Below, piece by piece: positions 35,457 to 44,656 of a stretch of 64,000 nucleotides of DNA. This stretch comes from Methylibium sp. Root1272. Its GTDB lineage: Bacteria > Pseudomonadota > Gammaproteobacteria > Burkholderiales > Burkholderiaceae_C. The first letter of the stretch is position 1. Each line of letters begins with the position of its first letter. The position numbers and the translations under genes were made by a program. The notes under the pieces were generated by a model. It ran no database searches and had not been told where the DNA came from. It was given only the letters and a program-made list of their open reading frames with translations. The DNA lies in NCBI RefSeq assembly GCF_001425905.1, contig NZ_LMDY01000015.1, positions 1 through 64,000 of the forward strand, given 5' to 3'.

Positions 35457-36233
35457 TCACAGGAACATGCCGCCCGAGGCCTCGATGCGCTGCGCGTTGA
35501 CCCAGCCGTTGTCGTCCGACAGCAGCGCCGCGATCACCCGGCCGATGTCGTCGGGCCGCCCCACGCGACCCAGCGCGGTCTGAGAGGCGATGTAGGCATT
35601 GAGGTCCTTGCGGTCGCGCACCGCGCCGCCGCCGAAGTCGGTCTCGATCGCGCCGGGCGCCACCACGTTGACGGCGATGCCGCGTGCGCCCAGTTCCTTG
35701 GCCTGGTAGCGCGTCAGCACCTCCACCGCGCCCTTCATCGCCGCATAGGCTGCGTAGCCGGGCAGCGCGAAGCGCGTCAGGCCGGTGGAGATGTTGACGA
35801 TGCGCCCGCCGTCGGCCAGCAAGGGCAGCAGTGCCTGCGTCAGGAAGAACGGGCCCTTGAGCTGGATGTTCATCAGCTCGTCGAACTGCGCCTCGGTGGT
35901 CTCTGCGAAGGACGCATGGATACCGATACCGGCGTTGTTGACCAGATGGTCGAAGTGCCCCCTCTGCCAGCGGCCGGCGAGCTGCTCGCGCACCGCGGCG
36001 GCGAAGCCGGCGAAGGACGCGCTGTCGGCCACGTCGAGCGGCAGCGCCACCGCGCGGGTGCCTTGGCGCTCGATCTCGGCCACCACGGCGTCGGCCTCGT
36101 CGCGGCGGCTGCGGTAGGTGAGGATCACGTCCACGCCGCGGGCGGCGAGCTGGAGCGCGGCATTGCGGCCGAGGCCGCGGCTGCCGCCCGTCACGAGAGC
36201 GATCTTGCCGGTGGGGATGGGGGGGCTGTTCAT
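35457..36233 (-). CDS. SDR-family oxidoreductase
   Basis: Short-chain dehydrogenase of 258 residues. VTGGSRGLGRNAALQLAARG is the NAD(P) binding motif, NNAGIG lies near 95, the catalytic Ser is in NISTGLTRF and YAAYAAMKGAVEVL carries YxxxK. An Arg-Ser-Arg-Arg stretch after the second beta strand suggests NADPH preference. AGGAG 6 nt before the ATG supports the start. It is divergently paired with a LysR regulator, the usual sign of control by that regulator; the substrate is unknown. Confidence 0.92.
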   Translation of the reverse strand: MNSPPIPTGKIALVTGGSRGLGRNAALQLAARGVDVILTYRSRRDEADAVVAEIERQGTRAVALPLDVADSASFAGFAAAVREQLAGRWQRGHFDHLVNNAGIGIHASFAETTEAQFDELMNIQLKGPFFLTQALLPLLADGGRIVNISTGLTRFALPGYAAYAAMKGAVEVLTRYQAKELGARGIAVNVVAPGAIETDFGGGAVRDRKDLNAYIASQTALGRVGRPDDIGRVIAALLSDDNGWVNAQRIEASGGMFL

Positions 36234-36301
36234 GAGAACTCCTGTCGTGAAGAGAGACGTTGCAGTCGGGGCCGGATGGCGCCTGATCCGATCCCTTCAC
36301 T

Positions 36302-36321
36302 TTATTGAGGCAAATCAATAA
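36302..36321. promoter_or_regulatory. Candidate LysR operator in divergent SDR/LysR spacer
   Basis: Perfect dyad TTATTGA-N6-TCAATAA in an AT-rich island between the divergent genes. It contains a T-N11-A core as expected for LysR-type regulators. The position, about 70 nt upstream of the SDR start and 60 nt upstream of the regulator, fits autoregulation plus SDR control. Confidence 0.6.
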
Positions 36322-36380
36322 GATAAATACGCCTTAGTTAGCTAGACTGTCCCTATAAAACGAACAGTAGAGTCCACAGC

Positions 36381-37310
36381 ATGAGCCTGCTCCAGGAAAT
36401 GGGCGTCTACGCCCGCGTGGCCGAACTGGCCAGCTTCACCCAGGCCGCGCAGAGCCTGGGCCTGCCCAAGGCCAGCGTCTCCGCGGCGGTGCAGCGGCTC
36501 GAGGCGGTGCTCGGCACGCGCCTGCTGCACCGCACGACGCGGCGCGTGCACATGACCCAGGACGGGCTGGCGTTCTACGAGCGCTGCAAGGACATGCTCG
36601 CCGACGTGGAGGAACTGCAGACGATGTTCCGGCCGGCGCCGTCGGCGCTGCGCGGACGGCTGCGGATCGACATGCCGCTGGGCGCGGCGCGCAACATCGT
36701 CGTGCCACGGCTGCCGGAGTTCATGGCGGCGCACCCGGCGCTGGAGGTCGAGCTGAGCAGCACCGACCGCCGCGTCGACGTGGTGCGCGAAGGTTTCGAC
36801 TGCGTGCTGCGCGCGGGCAGCCTGGTCGACTCGAGCCTGGTCGCGCGCCCGCTGGGCCACTACCGGATGGTCAACTGCGTGAGCCCGGGCTATGTCGCCA
36901 CGCATGGCATCCCCGTCACGCTGGACGATCTGCCCCGGCATCGGCTGGTGCACTACGTGCCGACGCTGGGCGCGCGCTCGGCAGGCTTCGAGTACGTGGA
37001 CGAGGCCGCCGGCCCGCAGACCCGTTTCCTGCCGATGCCCGGGCCGCTGAGCGTGAACAATTCCGAGGCCTACCTGGCCGCCTGTCTGGCCGGGCTGGGG
37101 ATGATCCAGGTGCCGGAGGCCGCGGTGCGACGGCTGTTCGCGGACGGCCAGCTCGTCGAGGTGCTGCCGGCCTGGCGCGCCGCGCCGCTGCCGGTCTCGC
37201 TGCTGTACGCGCACCGCCGCCACCTGCCCCAGCGGGTGCAGGCCTTCATGGCCTGGGTGGCCGAGATCCTGCAGCCTCACCTCGTCCCGATCGGCACGGT
37301 CCCGCCATGA
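36381..37310 (+). CDS. LysR-family transcriptional regulator
   Basis: Regulator of 309 residues. The N-terminal winged helix-turn-helix (about 5-65) reads SFTQAAQSLGLPKASVSAAV then RLEAVLGTRLLHRTTRRV, the standard LysR pattern. The effector domain follows (about 90-295) with LRGRLRIDMP and VNNSEAYLAACLAGLGMIQV, closest to the broad family that often controls an adjacent divergent oxidoreductase. It probably controls the SDR gene through the dyad at 36302-36321. The effector is unknown. Confidence 0.93.
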   Translation: MSLLQEMGVYARVAELASFTQAAQSLGLPKASVSAAVQRLEAVLGTRLLHRTTRRVHMTQDGLAFYERCKDMLADVEELQTMFRPAPSALRGRLRIDMPLGAARNIVVPRLPEFMAAHPALEVELSSTDRRVDVVREGFDCVLRAGSLVDSSLVARPLGHYRMVNCVSPGYVATHGIPVTLDDLPRHRLVHYVPTLGARSAGFEYVDEAAGPQTRFLPMPGPLSVNNSEAYLAACLAGLGMIQVPEAAVRRLFADGQLVEVLPAWRAAPLPVSLLYAHRRHLPQRVQAFMAWVAEILQPHLVPIGTVPP

Positions 37311-37406
37311 AGTCACATGCCGCGCGCATCGAGGGCAACCCCGACGGAAAGACCCCGCCCGCAGGCGCATGATCGGTGCGTCGACCCGACCGCAAGGAGG
37401 CCCGCT

Positions 37407-37715
37407 ATGAGCACCACCACCCTGCCCGACGACGGCAACTTCTCCAAGCTGATCGACCAGCAGCTCGAACTCGCCGCGGCCCGCCTGCCGGCACTCGACC
37501 GCAGCGTCGTGCACCCTTCGCCCGAGGACCACGATGAGATTCCGGTGGCCCACCCCACGCTCGAGGACGTGCTGCTCGGCAACGCCGAAGCCACGCCCGA
37601 GATGCTGGAGGAACTGGCCGCGCTGGAGGCTGCGCCCGAGCTCAGCGAAGAGGAGCTGGCGCGCCAGGCCCTGGCCCACGGCGGCGAGGACGGCGACGCC
37701 TCGACGCCCGGCTAG
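37407..37715 (+). CDS. Small acidic hypothetical protein
   Basis: Protein of 102 residues, strongly acidic, with no transmembrane segment. The C-terminal half consists of Glu/Ala/Leu-rich helix-forming sequence (TPEMLEELAALEAAPELSEE). I do not recognise a family. The start is well supported by a strong AAGGAGG Shine-Dalgarno at 37394-37400. It ends 12 bp before the convergent aldo/keto reductase stop. Confidence 0.7.
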   Translation: MSTTTLPDDGNFSKLIDQQLELAAARLPALDRSVVHPSPEDHDEIPVAHPTLEDVLLGNAEATPEMLEELAALEAAPELSEEELARQALAHGGEDGDASTPG

Positions 37716-37727
37716 CGTCGACCGGCC

Positions 37728-38660
37728 CTAGCCGAACACGCGGTCGAACACGGCCGTCAGCGCGGCGTGCTGGCGATCATCCGGCATCGGCCCGCGCAGC
37801 GCCTCGAGGTTCTGCGCCATGTGATCCGGGTCGGTGGTGGCCGGGATCACGCAGCTCACCGCCGGGTGCACCAGTTCCCACTTCAGCACCAGCGGCGCCC
37901 AGGCGCTGCAGCCCAGTTCGGCGGCGAACGGCGGCAGCGGCTCGTTGCGCAGCCGGCGCGGCACGCTGCCGCCGTCGAACGGACGGTTCAGCACGACGGC
38001 CATGCCGCGGGCGGCGGCCAGGCGCATCAATGGCTCGGCGCGTCGGTCGGCGGGGTTGTAGGTGATCTGCAGTGTGTCGAGGTCGCGCTCGCTGTCGAGC
38101 AGTTCGCGCACCGTGTCGTGCTTGTTGCCGTGCGAGGTGGTCAGGCCGAGGTGGCGCACCCGGCCTTCGGCGCGCCAGCGACGCAGCGTCGGCAGGTGGG
38201 CCGACCAGTTCAGCAGGTTGTGCACCTGCATCAGGTCGCAGCGCGGCAGCCCCCACAGGTCGAGCGAGCGCTGCATCTGCGTGGGGCCATAGCTGCCGAT
38301 CGGCGTCCAGACCTTGGTGGCGCTGAACAGCGCCTTCGGCTGCGGCAGTGCCGGCAGCAAGGCACCCAGCACGGCCTCGGCGTGGCCGTACATCGGCGAG
38401 GAGTCGATCAGGCGCCCGCCGCCGGCGAAGAAACGCGCCAGCACCTGGCCGCGCCGCGCCAGCGCCTCGGCATCGCCCGGCGACACGTCGAAGCTGAGCC
38501 AGGTGCCCATGCCCACCACCGGCACCCGCTCGCCGCTGCGGGCGATGGGTCGGGTGAGCACAGGAAGCCCGGCTTGCGCCGCAGCGGCCATGACGGGCGG
38601 CAGCACGGTCGCCGCAACGGCACCCGCACCCGCCTGAGCCAGGAACACTCGGCGGTCCAT
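37728..38660 (-). CDS. Tat-exported aldo/keto reductase
   Basis: Aldo/keto reductase-like protein of 310 residues. The N-terminus has a twin-arginine signal (DRRVFLAQAGAGAVAAT then an Ala-rich cleavage region near residue 30). The barrel carries the catalytic tetrad: Asp and Tyr in IDSSPMYG, Lys in FSATKVW and His in MQVHNL. C-terminal CVIPATTDPDHMAQN is the NADP-site signature. Export by Tat implies folding with cofactor in the cytoplasm and work in the periplasm; the substrate is unknown. The ATG at 38660 is chosen because it begins the Tat signal; the longer open frame is not protein-like. Confidence 0.9.
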   Translation of the reverse strand: MDRRVFLAQAGAGAVAATVLPPVMAAAAQAGLPVLTRPIARSGERVPVVGMGTWLSFDVSPGDAEALARRGQVLARFFAGGGRLIDSSPMYGHAEAVLGALLPALPQPKALFSATKVWTPIGSYGPTQMQRSLDLWGLPRCDLMQVHNLLNWSAHLPTLRRWRAEGRVRHLGLTTSHGNKHDTVRELLDSERDLDTLQITYNPADRRAEPLMRLAAARGMAVVLNRPFDGGSVPRRLRNEPLPPFAAELGCSAWAPLVLKWELVHPAVSCVIPATTDPDHMAQNLEALRGPMPDDRQHAALTAVFDRVFG

Positions 38661-38728
38661 CGCGCTGTGCCTCCGGGCTGGACGGTTCGCGGCGCCGTGG
38701 CCGTCTTGGGCCGAGCGCTGGCCGTCCG

Positions 38729-39073
38729 TCAGTCGCCGCGCGGCCGCGGGTCGGCGATCTCGCGCACTTCCACGTCGACGACCTCGCCGCGCGACGGCAC
38801 GTCGGCGCGAGCCCCCGGCGAGCGCCGCGCTGCGGCGGCCGCGCGGAAGCGGTTCCAGTCGGCGCCGGGGTGACGGCCGAAGCGCACGGCCCGGGGCCGC
38901 TTGCCTTGCAGCAGCGCCCACACCACCAGCACCGCGCCGAGGGTGAGGCCGAGCACCACCACGCCGAGCATGAACACCAGGCCCGCAAGGGTCAGCGCCA
39001 TCTTCAGCACCAGGGAGACGGCCCCGCGCAGGCTGCGGTTCAGGGCTTCGATCCAGTCGTTCGTCATGGTCAT
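38729..39073 (-). CDS. Small membrane protein, hypothetical
   Basis: Protein of 114 residues with a long hydrophobic region (about 20-55) that probably forms one or two helices, followed by a basic, Arg/Ala-rich cytoplasmic tail ending in an acidic segment (GEVVDVEVREIADPRPRGD). Such small proteins appear in Burkholderiales, but I assign no function. Start codons at 39073 and 39067 are both possible. It lies upstream of the aldo/keto reductase on the same strand, 68 bp apart. Confidence 0.65.
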   Translation of the reverse strand: MTMTNDWIEALNRSLRGAVSLVLKMALTLAGLVFMLGVVVLGLTLGAVLVVWALLQGKRPRAVRFGRHPGADWNRFRAAAAARRSPGARADVPSRGEVVDVEVREIADPRPRGD

Positions 39074-39220
39074 CGGTGTCTGATACGCGAGAGGCCCCAG
39101 GGTTCCCCGCGGGGGAATCGGTCGACATTCTGGCGGCAGCCCCTTGAGTTTCGGCGCCGCGGGCCGCAACTGCCAGGGTCGTCGCTCGCCGAGCGATGCG
39201 GATGACCCGGAGGTGCTGCA

Positions 39221-39514
39221 ATGTGGAAACGTCTGTCGGTGCTGTGGCTCGCGGTGCGCGGGGACGCGCGCCAGCTCTGGTACGCGCTGCGCCACCCGGC
39301 TGCACCACTGTGGTTGAAGGCGGGCACGGCGATGGTGGTGCTCTACCTGTTCTCGCCGCTGGACCTGATCCCCGACGTCGTGCCCTTCTTCGGCGTGGTC
39401 GACGACCTGGTGCTGGTGCCGCTGGCCATCCGCTTCATGCTCAAGCGCCTGCCCACGGGGGTGCGAGAGCATGCCGAGCGGCGCGCCGCCGGGACGGTCG
39501 ACGCGGCAGGCTGA
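39221..39514 (+). CDS. YkvA/DUF1232-family membrane protein
   Basis: Protein of 97 residues. The centre carries the DUF1232 signature LYLFSPLDLIPDVVPFFGVVDDLVLVPLA, with the SPxDLIPD core, flanked by basic ends. It is a small membrane-associated protein of unknown role, widespread in bacteria. A CCGGAGG Shine-Dalgarno 7 nt before the ATG supports the start. It converges on the M48 protease gene. Confidence 0.88.
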   Translation: MWKRLSVLWLAVRGDARQLWYALRHPAAPLWLKAGTAMVVLYLFSPLDLIPDVVPFFGVVDDLVLVPLAIRFMLKRLPTGVREHAERRAAGTVDAAG

Positions 39515-39529
39515 AGCGCCCGCCCTACC

Positions 39530-41002
39530 CTACTCCACCACCTTCACCAACTGGCCGGCCTTGGGCTCGTCGGTCGCGCCGTAGAGGCCGTTGATCAGGC
39601 GCAGCTGCTGCTCTGCGTTGCTGCTGATCGGCGAGCGCCGGGCCAGCTCGGCGAAGCCGCCGCGCGGATAGGCGACGGACTTCAGCGCCCACGGCCGGGC
39701 TGCGCTGCGGTCGGCGGCGGTGAGCGCGCGGAACGAGCCTTCGGCTTCGCGCAGCTGCGGGCGGGCGTTCTGCAATGCGGCGGCGTTCTTTCCCGCGTAC
39801 AGCAGCGCGTAGTTCTTCGCGCCCGGACCGGTCACCAGCGTCGCCTCGACGTTCTGCGTCTGGCCCTGCTGGTTCTGGCGCGCGCCGACGAAATGGGTGG
39901 CGCTCAGGCCGTTCAGCGTGAGCGGCTCGGTGCGTCCCTGGCTCGGCTTGATGACGTTGCGGATGATCTCTTCGTGGGTCTTGCCGGCCTTGTCGGGCAC
40001 GGTCTGCATGATGAGCCCCGCATCGCCGGCCGCGTTGACCACCGTCACGGCATCCTGCGCGTTCTGGATCTTCCAGCCCTGCGGCGCCGTGAGCGCGATG
40101 CCCAGCGGCTCGTGATAGAAATTGCGCCCGCGCGTCACGCCCTGCTCGCGGCTGTCGCCGAACGGCAGGCCGTTGACGGCCTGCAAATAGCGGGTGCGCC
40201 CGTCGTCGACGTAGCCGCTGCCCTTGTAGCCGGCGGCGATCTGCGTGATCTGCTGCAGGCGCTGCTCGTTGCTCGGGTGCGAGGCCAGCCAGTCGCCGCC
40301 CTGGCGCGGCGTTCGGCCTTCGGCCTTGGCCTGGTCGGCGGCGAACTGCTCCTGGCGCTTGAGCACCCGGATCACGTCGACCATGTTCTGCGGGTCGTAG
40401 CGGTTGCGTGACAGGTACTCGGCGCCCAGCTGGTCGGCCTGCAGCTCCTGCTCGCGGCTGTACGAGGCCACGTAGCCGGCGGCCACGCTCTGCGAGACCT
40501 GGCTCGCCACGTCGCCCACGCCCAGCACGGCGCCCAGCACGCTGGCGGCCAGCACGCCGATGCCGGCGGTCTGCTGGCGCGTGGCACGCTGCGCGCCGTG
40601 GCGCGCCGTCACGTGGCCGATCTCGTGGCCGATGACGCCGGCCAGATCGGCCTCGCTTTCCATGTAGGCCATGATCCCGCGCGTCACATAGACGTAGCCG
40701 CCGGGCAGCGCGAAGGCGTTGATCTCGGGGCTGTCGAGCACCGTGAAGGTCCACTGCAGGTTGGCACGGTGCGACTGCTTCGCGAGGCGCTGGCCCAGGT
40801 CGTCGACATAGGCCTGGACCTTGGCGTCGTCATAGGCGCCGTACTCGGCCAGCACCTGCTGGTGGGCCTTCTTGCCCTCGGCGATCTCGGCCTCCTCGCT
40901 CATCACCGTGCGCTCCTCGCGGCCGGTGACCGGGTTCACCACCGTGGCGCACGAGGCCAGCAGGCCGGTGGCCAGCAGCAGGGGCAGGAACAGCTGTCGC
41001 AT
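39530..41002 (-). CDS. M48-family metalloprotease lipoprotein (BepA/LoiP-like)
   Basis: Zinc protease of 490 residues. The N-terminus is a lipoprotein signal with lipobox LLASC (Cys at about residue 17). The M48 domain has the zinc motif VIGHEIGHVTARHG and the third ligand Glu in SREQELQADQLGAEYL. A long C-terminal region (about 270-490) includes YLQAVNGL and a second alpha/beta module (around 300-470). Homologues act in periplasmic quality control and outer-membrane assembly. The ATG at 41002 is preferred because it starts the lipoprotein signal. Confidence 0.92.
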   Translation of the reverse strand: MRQLFLPLLLATGLLASCATVVNPVTGREERTVMSEEAEIAEGKKAHQQVLAEYGAYDDAKVQAYVDDLGQRLAKQSHRANLQWTFTVLDSPEINAFALPGGYVYVTRGIMAYMESEADLAGVIGHEIGHVTARHGAQRATRQQTAGIGVLAASVLGAVLGVGDVASQVSQSVAAGYVASYSREQELQADQLGAEYLSRNRYDPQNMVDVIRVLKRQEQFAADQAKAEGRTPRQGGDWLASHPSNEQRLQQITQIAAGYKGSGYVDDGRTRYLQAVNGLPFGDSREQGVTRGRNFYHEPLGIALTAPQGWKIQNAQDAVTVVNAAGDAGLIMQTVPDKAGKTHEEIIRNVIKPSQGRTEPLTLNGLSATHFVGARQNQQGQTQNVEATLVTGPGAKNYALLYAGKNAAALQNARPQLREAEGSFRALTAADRSAARPWALKSVAYPRGGFAELARRSPISSNAEQQLRLINGLYGATDEPKAGQLVKVVE

Positions 41003-41117
41003 CGTCGAGAAATCTCCGTCGGTGGCCGTCGGCGAGACGGCGGGGAACGCGGCCATGTTGCCACCAGCCGTACCGACCGCGGCGGATCGGGCGCCGACGG
41101 CCGGCGCACCGGCGGGC

Positions 41118-41423
41118 TCAGTGCGGCTTGCGCGGCCCGCGGCCTTCGTGGAAGGCCTTGGGACGGATCACGTTGCCGTCCTGGTCGGCGTCGCGGCGCG
41201 CGGCGCGGCGGATGATCTCGTCGGCCGCGCGGGCCGCCGCCCGGCGCTGGCCCGGCCAGCGCCACAGCGCCACCGCGCGCTGGCGGCCGGCCCGCCAGGC
41301 GCGCCGCGCGGCGGCGTCGAAACGGTCGCGGCGCCGTGCACCGGCCACCAGGCGCAGCAGCAGCACGACGCAGATGGCGAGTGCGATTCCCGCCAAGACC
41401 CGATCGATCAACGCCAGTTCCAT
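41118..41423 (-). CDS. Small membrane-anchored hypothetical protein
   Basis: Protein of 101 residues with one N-terminal helix (about 5-28: IDRVLAGIALAICVVLLLRL) and a strongly basic Arg/Ala-rich cytoplasmic part (WRAGRQRAVALWRWPGQRR), ending EGRGPRKPH. No family recognised. It follows the dodecin gene on the same strand by 26 bp and may be co-transcribed. Confidence 0.6.
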   Translation of the reverse strand: MELALIDRVLAGIALAICVVLLLRLVAGARRRDRFDAAARRAWRAGRQRAVALWRWPGQRRAAARAADEIIRRAARRDADQDGNVIRPKAFHEGRGPRKPH

Positions 41424-41449
41424 ACCGCCTACCCCACCAGACCTGAGAC

Positions 41450-41656
41450 CTAATCGAGCGTGAAGCCCACCTTCAGCGACACCTGCCAGTGCGCCACCTT
41501 GCCCTTGACGACGTGACCGCGCGTCTCGGTGACCTCGAACCACTGGATATTGCGCACGGTCTCGTGTGCCTTCGCGATGGCGTTCTGCACGGCGGGCTCG
41601 ATACCCTTCTTCGACGAGCCGGTCAGCTCGATGGTCTTGTAGACATGGTCGGTCAT
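41450..41656 (-). CDS. Dodecin family protein
   Basis: Small protein of 68 residues matching dodecin, a dodecameric flavin (or CoA) binding and storage protein. [35 protein letters not shown] and the C-terminal strand [16 protein letters not shown] are the three beta strands and helix of the fold; the conserved Trp-Phe pair after the helix is the flavin-stacking region. It lies between two hypothetical genes on the same strand. Confidence 0.93.
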   Translation of the reverse strand: MTDHVYKTIELTGSSKKGIEPAVQNAIAKAHETVRNIQWFEVTETRGHVVKGKVAHWQVSLKVGFTLD

Positions 41657-41676
41657 GACGTTGCTCCCGAGTCGGC

Positions 41677-42378
41677 TCAGCGCTTGCGCGAGGAAGGCGC
41701 GGCACGCCCTTCGCCGGCGTCCTTGCCGCCGCGCTGCAGGCCTTCGGACATGCCGATCAGCACCCCGCTCACCAGGGCGGCATAGCTGTCCATCAACGCC
41801 TTGCCGGCGCGCAGGCTCATGGCCCGGCCGTCGCGCATCGCCGTCTGCGTCTGCGAGAGCAGTTGCTCGACCGTCTGCGCCGCCTGCGCGCCGCTGTCGG
41901 TGCCTTTGAGCTTCATCGAGTCCAGAACCTGCGTCCACGGCCCCTGGAGCGGCGCGCCGGCCGTCTGGGCCGCCTTGCTGACGCTGCTGAAGAAGGTGTT
42001 CTCCAGCTTCTCCAGGTCACTCAGCGCGCTCTTGATGCCGCCCTGCTGCAGGTCGGCACCCTGGTCGAGGAACTGCTGCAGCGCTCGGCGGTTGGCCTCG
42101 ACGGCCTGCAGCAGGGCCGTGTCCATGCCGTCGATCGCCGAGCTGAGCAGTGCCTCCACCTCGGCTGGCTTGCCGCCGTGCTGGGCCGCGCCGGTGGAGG
42201 CGGCTTCGGTCACGGTCTTCAGCACGCCGCGGATGTTCTTCAGCGTCAGCTCGCGCCCCTGCAGGGCGCGCAGCGTGGTCTCGCTGACGGCCTGGCGCAG
42301 CGCCTCGCCCTGCTTGGCGCTGGCCTGCGAGAACATCGTGATCAGCGCTTCCTGGTCGATCCCGGTCTTGGTGGCCAT
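41677..42378 (-). CDS. Conserved helical hypothetical protein
   Basis: Cytoplasmic protein of 233 residues made almost wholly of amphipathic helices rich in Ala, Gln, Leu and Lys (GQELT-like, [42 protein letters not shown]). It has some phasin-like character but no motif that proves it; proteins of this type are found in Burkholderiales without a known function. A short hydrophobic stretch near 205 ([17 protein letters not shown]) may be membrane-associated. Start ATG at 42378 (MATKTGID). It precedes dodecin by 20 bp on the same strand. Confidence 0.65.
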   Translation of the reverse strand: MATKTGIDQEALITMFSQASAKQGEALRQAVSETTLRALQGRELTLKNIRGVLKTVTEAASTGAAQHGGKPAEVEALLSSAIDGMDTALLQAVEANRRALQQFLDQGADLQQGGIKSALSDLEKLENTFFSSVSKAAQTAGAPLQGPWTQVLDSMKLKGTDSGAQAAQTVEQLLSQTQTAMRDGRAMSLRAGKALMDSYAALVSGVLIGMSEGLQRGGKDAGEGRAAPSSRKR

Positions 42379-42499
42379 GCAGTCTCCTCGGTGGTTGGCG
42401 AGCGATGGGAATGCTGCATTGATACCGCCGTTGTACCGGCGACGCAATAGGCTTCTTCGGCAAGGGGTCGGCCGCGCGCCGCCCGCCCGCTGGAGCGGA

Positions 42500-43114
42500 C
42501 TACTTGCTCAACACCAGCTTGACGCCGAAACCGATCAGCAGCGTGCCCGCCAACCGCTCCAGCGCCTTCGTCATGCGCGGGCTGGCCCGGAGCCGGTCGG
42601 CCAGCCGGTGCGTCAGCAGCACCACGATGGCGCCGTAGAGGAAGGTCAGTGCGGCGATCGTCGCCGCCATCAGACCGAAGGTCGGCAGGCCCTGGTGGCG
42701 CGCCGGATCGACGAACAGCGGGAAGAAGGCCATGTAGAACACGATGGCCTTGGGATTGAGCAGAGTGATCGCGCAGGCCTGGCGGAAATAGTGCCGCGGC
42801 AGGATCTGGACCACCGGCGCGTCGCCGGGCCGGCTGGTGATCAGCCGGTAGCCGATGTAGGCCAGGTAGGCGGCGCCCAGCCACTGCACCGCCCCGAACA
42901 CCAGCGGCGCGGCCTGCAGCAGGGCCGCGACGCCGGCCACCGCCAGCCACATCAGCACCTGGTCGCCGGCGATGACGCCCAGAGTCGCGGCGAAGCCGCC
43001 GCGCAGCCCACCCTTGCCGGTGGAGGTGATCAGCGCCAGATTGCCGGGCCCCGGGATCGCCAGGAAGACGATCACCGTGATAACGAACGCGCCGTAGTCG
43101 GCCACTCCGAGCAT
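42500..43114 (-). CDS. LysE/RhtB-family amino acid exporter
   Basis: Membrane protein of 204 residues with about six helices. The N-terminal block VFLAIPGPGNLALITSTGKGGLRGGFAA holds the PGPN-like family motif, and GAAYLAYIGYRL and LLNPKAIVFYMAFFPLFV are further LysE/RhtB landmarks. Likely exports amino acids or homoserine-lactone-like solutes; the substrate is not predictable. Single gene. Confidence 0.92.
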   Translation of the reverse strand: MLGVADYGAFVITVIVFLAIPGPGNLALITSTGKGGLRGGFAATLGVIAGDQVLMWLAVAGVAALLQAAPLVFGAVQWLGAAYLAYIGYRLITSRPGDAPVVQILPRHYFRQACAITLLNPKAIVFYMAFFPLFVDPARHQGLPTFGLMAATIAALTFLYGAIVVLLTHRLADRLRASPRMTKALERLAGTLLIGFGVKLVLSK

Positions 43115-43168
43115 GATTCACCTCCGCGGTTCAGGTCGCGCACGGCGACCCGAACCAGCGGGAGCCGC

Positions 43169-44260
43169 TCACTCCGGCCAGTCGAGGCTTCCGACCGACT
43201 TGGGATACGTGACTATGCCCCAGGGCAGCTTCTTGTCGGCGATGCGCTTGGTGGCGTCCAGCGTCACAGCGTCGATCACCACCACCTCGTTCGAACGACC
43301 GCAGGCGATCAGGATCTGCTTGTCGTCGGGGGTAAAGGTGAAGTGCCAGCAGCGCTCGCCGGTCGGGATGGTCTTGAGGGTCTCGTAGGTCTTGGCGTTG
43401 TAGACCTGCAGCGTCTTGCTCTTCGCGTTGGCCACGAACAGGCGCTCGCCGCTGCGGTCGAAGGCCAGCCCGTACGGCGTGTCGCCGGTCGGCACCGACT
43501 TGACGACCTTGTACTTGTCGTCCATCACCACCAGCGTGTTGCCGTGCTCGATGGTGGCCACATAGGACTTGCCGTCCGGCGCGCGCTTGATGCCACGCGG
43601 CCGATCGCCATACGGCTTGACATCGACGGTCTTGACCTTCTTCCCGGTGGCGATGTTGTGGACCGTGATGTTGTCGTCTTCCTCGTTGGTCACGAGGATG
43701 TGCTTGCCGTCGGCCGAGAACTCGATGCCCTCGGTCTCGAGACCACCGCGGATGCGCCGCAGCACCTTGCCGGCCTTCAGGTCGACCACGGCGACATAGG
43801 CGGGGCTTTCGTCGTCGTCGTCCTTGGCCTTCTCGGCAGCCATCGCCTCCGGCGAGCCCGGCTTCGGCGGCGGCTTGCCGTCGGAGGCCGGCTCGAAGGA
43901 CACGAAGGCCATCTGGCCGCGGGTGCGCACGAACTCGGGGTTCTTTCCGATCGCGATGGTGCTCAGCAGCTTGCCGGTCTCGCGGTCGATCACCGAGATG
44001 TTGCCATCCGCGCGGTTCGCCGTGACCAGCAGCTTGCCGTCGGCAGTGACGCCGAGGCCGCGCGGCTCCTTGCCCGGGCTGCTGAATTCGTTGGTGACTT
44101 CCATCGTGGCGAGGTCGATCACCGACAGTTCGCCGTTCTGGTTGCTGACGTAGGCCAGGCCGGCTTCGCCGGCTGCGAGCGCCGGGCCCTGGAGGCCGAC
44201 GACCAGCGAGATCGCGAAGGCAGGCAGCAGCGTGGCACCACGCGGGCGATGGAATTTCAT
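43169..44260 (-). CDS. Exported YVTN-type beta-propeller protein
   Basis: Exported protein of 363 residues. A signal peptide (about 1-30, LLPAFAISLVVGLQGPALAAGE) precedes a seven-bladed propeller built from repeats such as VIDLATMEVTNEF, VIDRETGKLLSTI, VVDLKAGKVL, VHNIATGKKVKTV and VYNAKTYETLKTI, each with a xVTADGK or xSADGK turn. One blade holds an acidic/Pro insert (KAKDDDDESPA). YncE/YVTN proteins bind partners or DNA, and some accompany PQQ alcohol oxidation systems; no such genes are here. GAGGAG upstream supports the start. Confidence 0.88.
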   Translation of the reverse strand: MKFHRPRGATLLPAFAISLVVGLQGPALAAGEAGLAYVSNQNGELSVIDLATMEVTNEFSSPGKEPRGLGVTADGKLLVTANRADGNISVIDRETGKLLSTIAIGKNPEFVRTRGQMAFVSFEPASDGKPPPKPGSPEAMAAEKAKDDDDESPAYVAVVDLKAGKVLRRIRGGLETEGIEFSADGKHILVTNEEDDNITVHNIATGKKVKTVDVKPYGDRPRGIKRAPDGKSYVATIEHGNTLVVMDDKYKVVKSVPTGDTPYGLAFDRSGERLFVANAKSKTLQVYNAKTYETLKTIPTGERCWHFTFTPDDKQILIACGRSNEVVVIDAVTLDATKRIADKKLPWGIVTYPKSVGSLDWPE

Positions 44261-44656
44261 GCGTAAGGTCTCCTCGGTTGTCGTTCGAAACGCGGCGCCT
44301 GCGGCGAATCCGCGCCTGCGTGGGATGCGTGACAGGCGGGAGAGTTTCCCTCAAGCAGCAAATTCGACGCCCGGGAAAACTTCCCGACGTTCGCTCGACG
44401 GTGCCGACGGCCGTCACGCGCGCCGCGCTTTGTGATAGGCGCCGGGCCGGCTCGAGGCTGGAGCGGGTTCAGCGACTTCTCGCTGCGGTCATCGAAGAAT
44501 TCGGTCGTGGCCCTCGACGTAGAGTCCTGACCGTCGGTGTCGTGCTCGGTCGCGAGCGACGCAGGTTGTCAGAAGCTTGGCGAGCTCCGGCCGCCAGAGC
44601 GGTAGCCAGTGGCCGAAGCTCGATGTCGGCGGCGTCCTACGCCGCCTTCGTCGGTC
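44261..44656. other. Intergenic stretch without a gene
   Basis: 396 bp upstream of the beta-propeller gene with no supported coding region. A dyad GGGAA-AAC-TTCCC at 44373-44385 lies about 115 nt before that gene and could be a regulator site, but nothing else identifies it. Confidence 0.5.
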
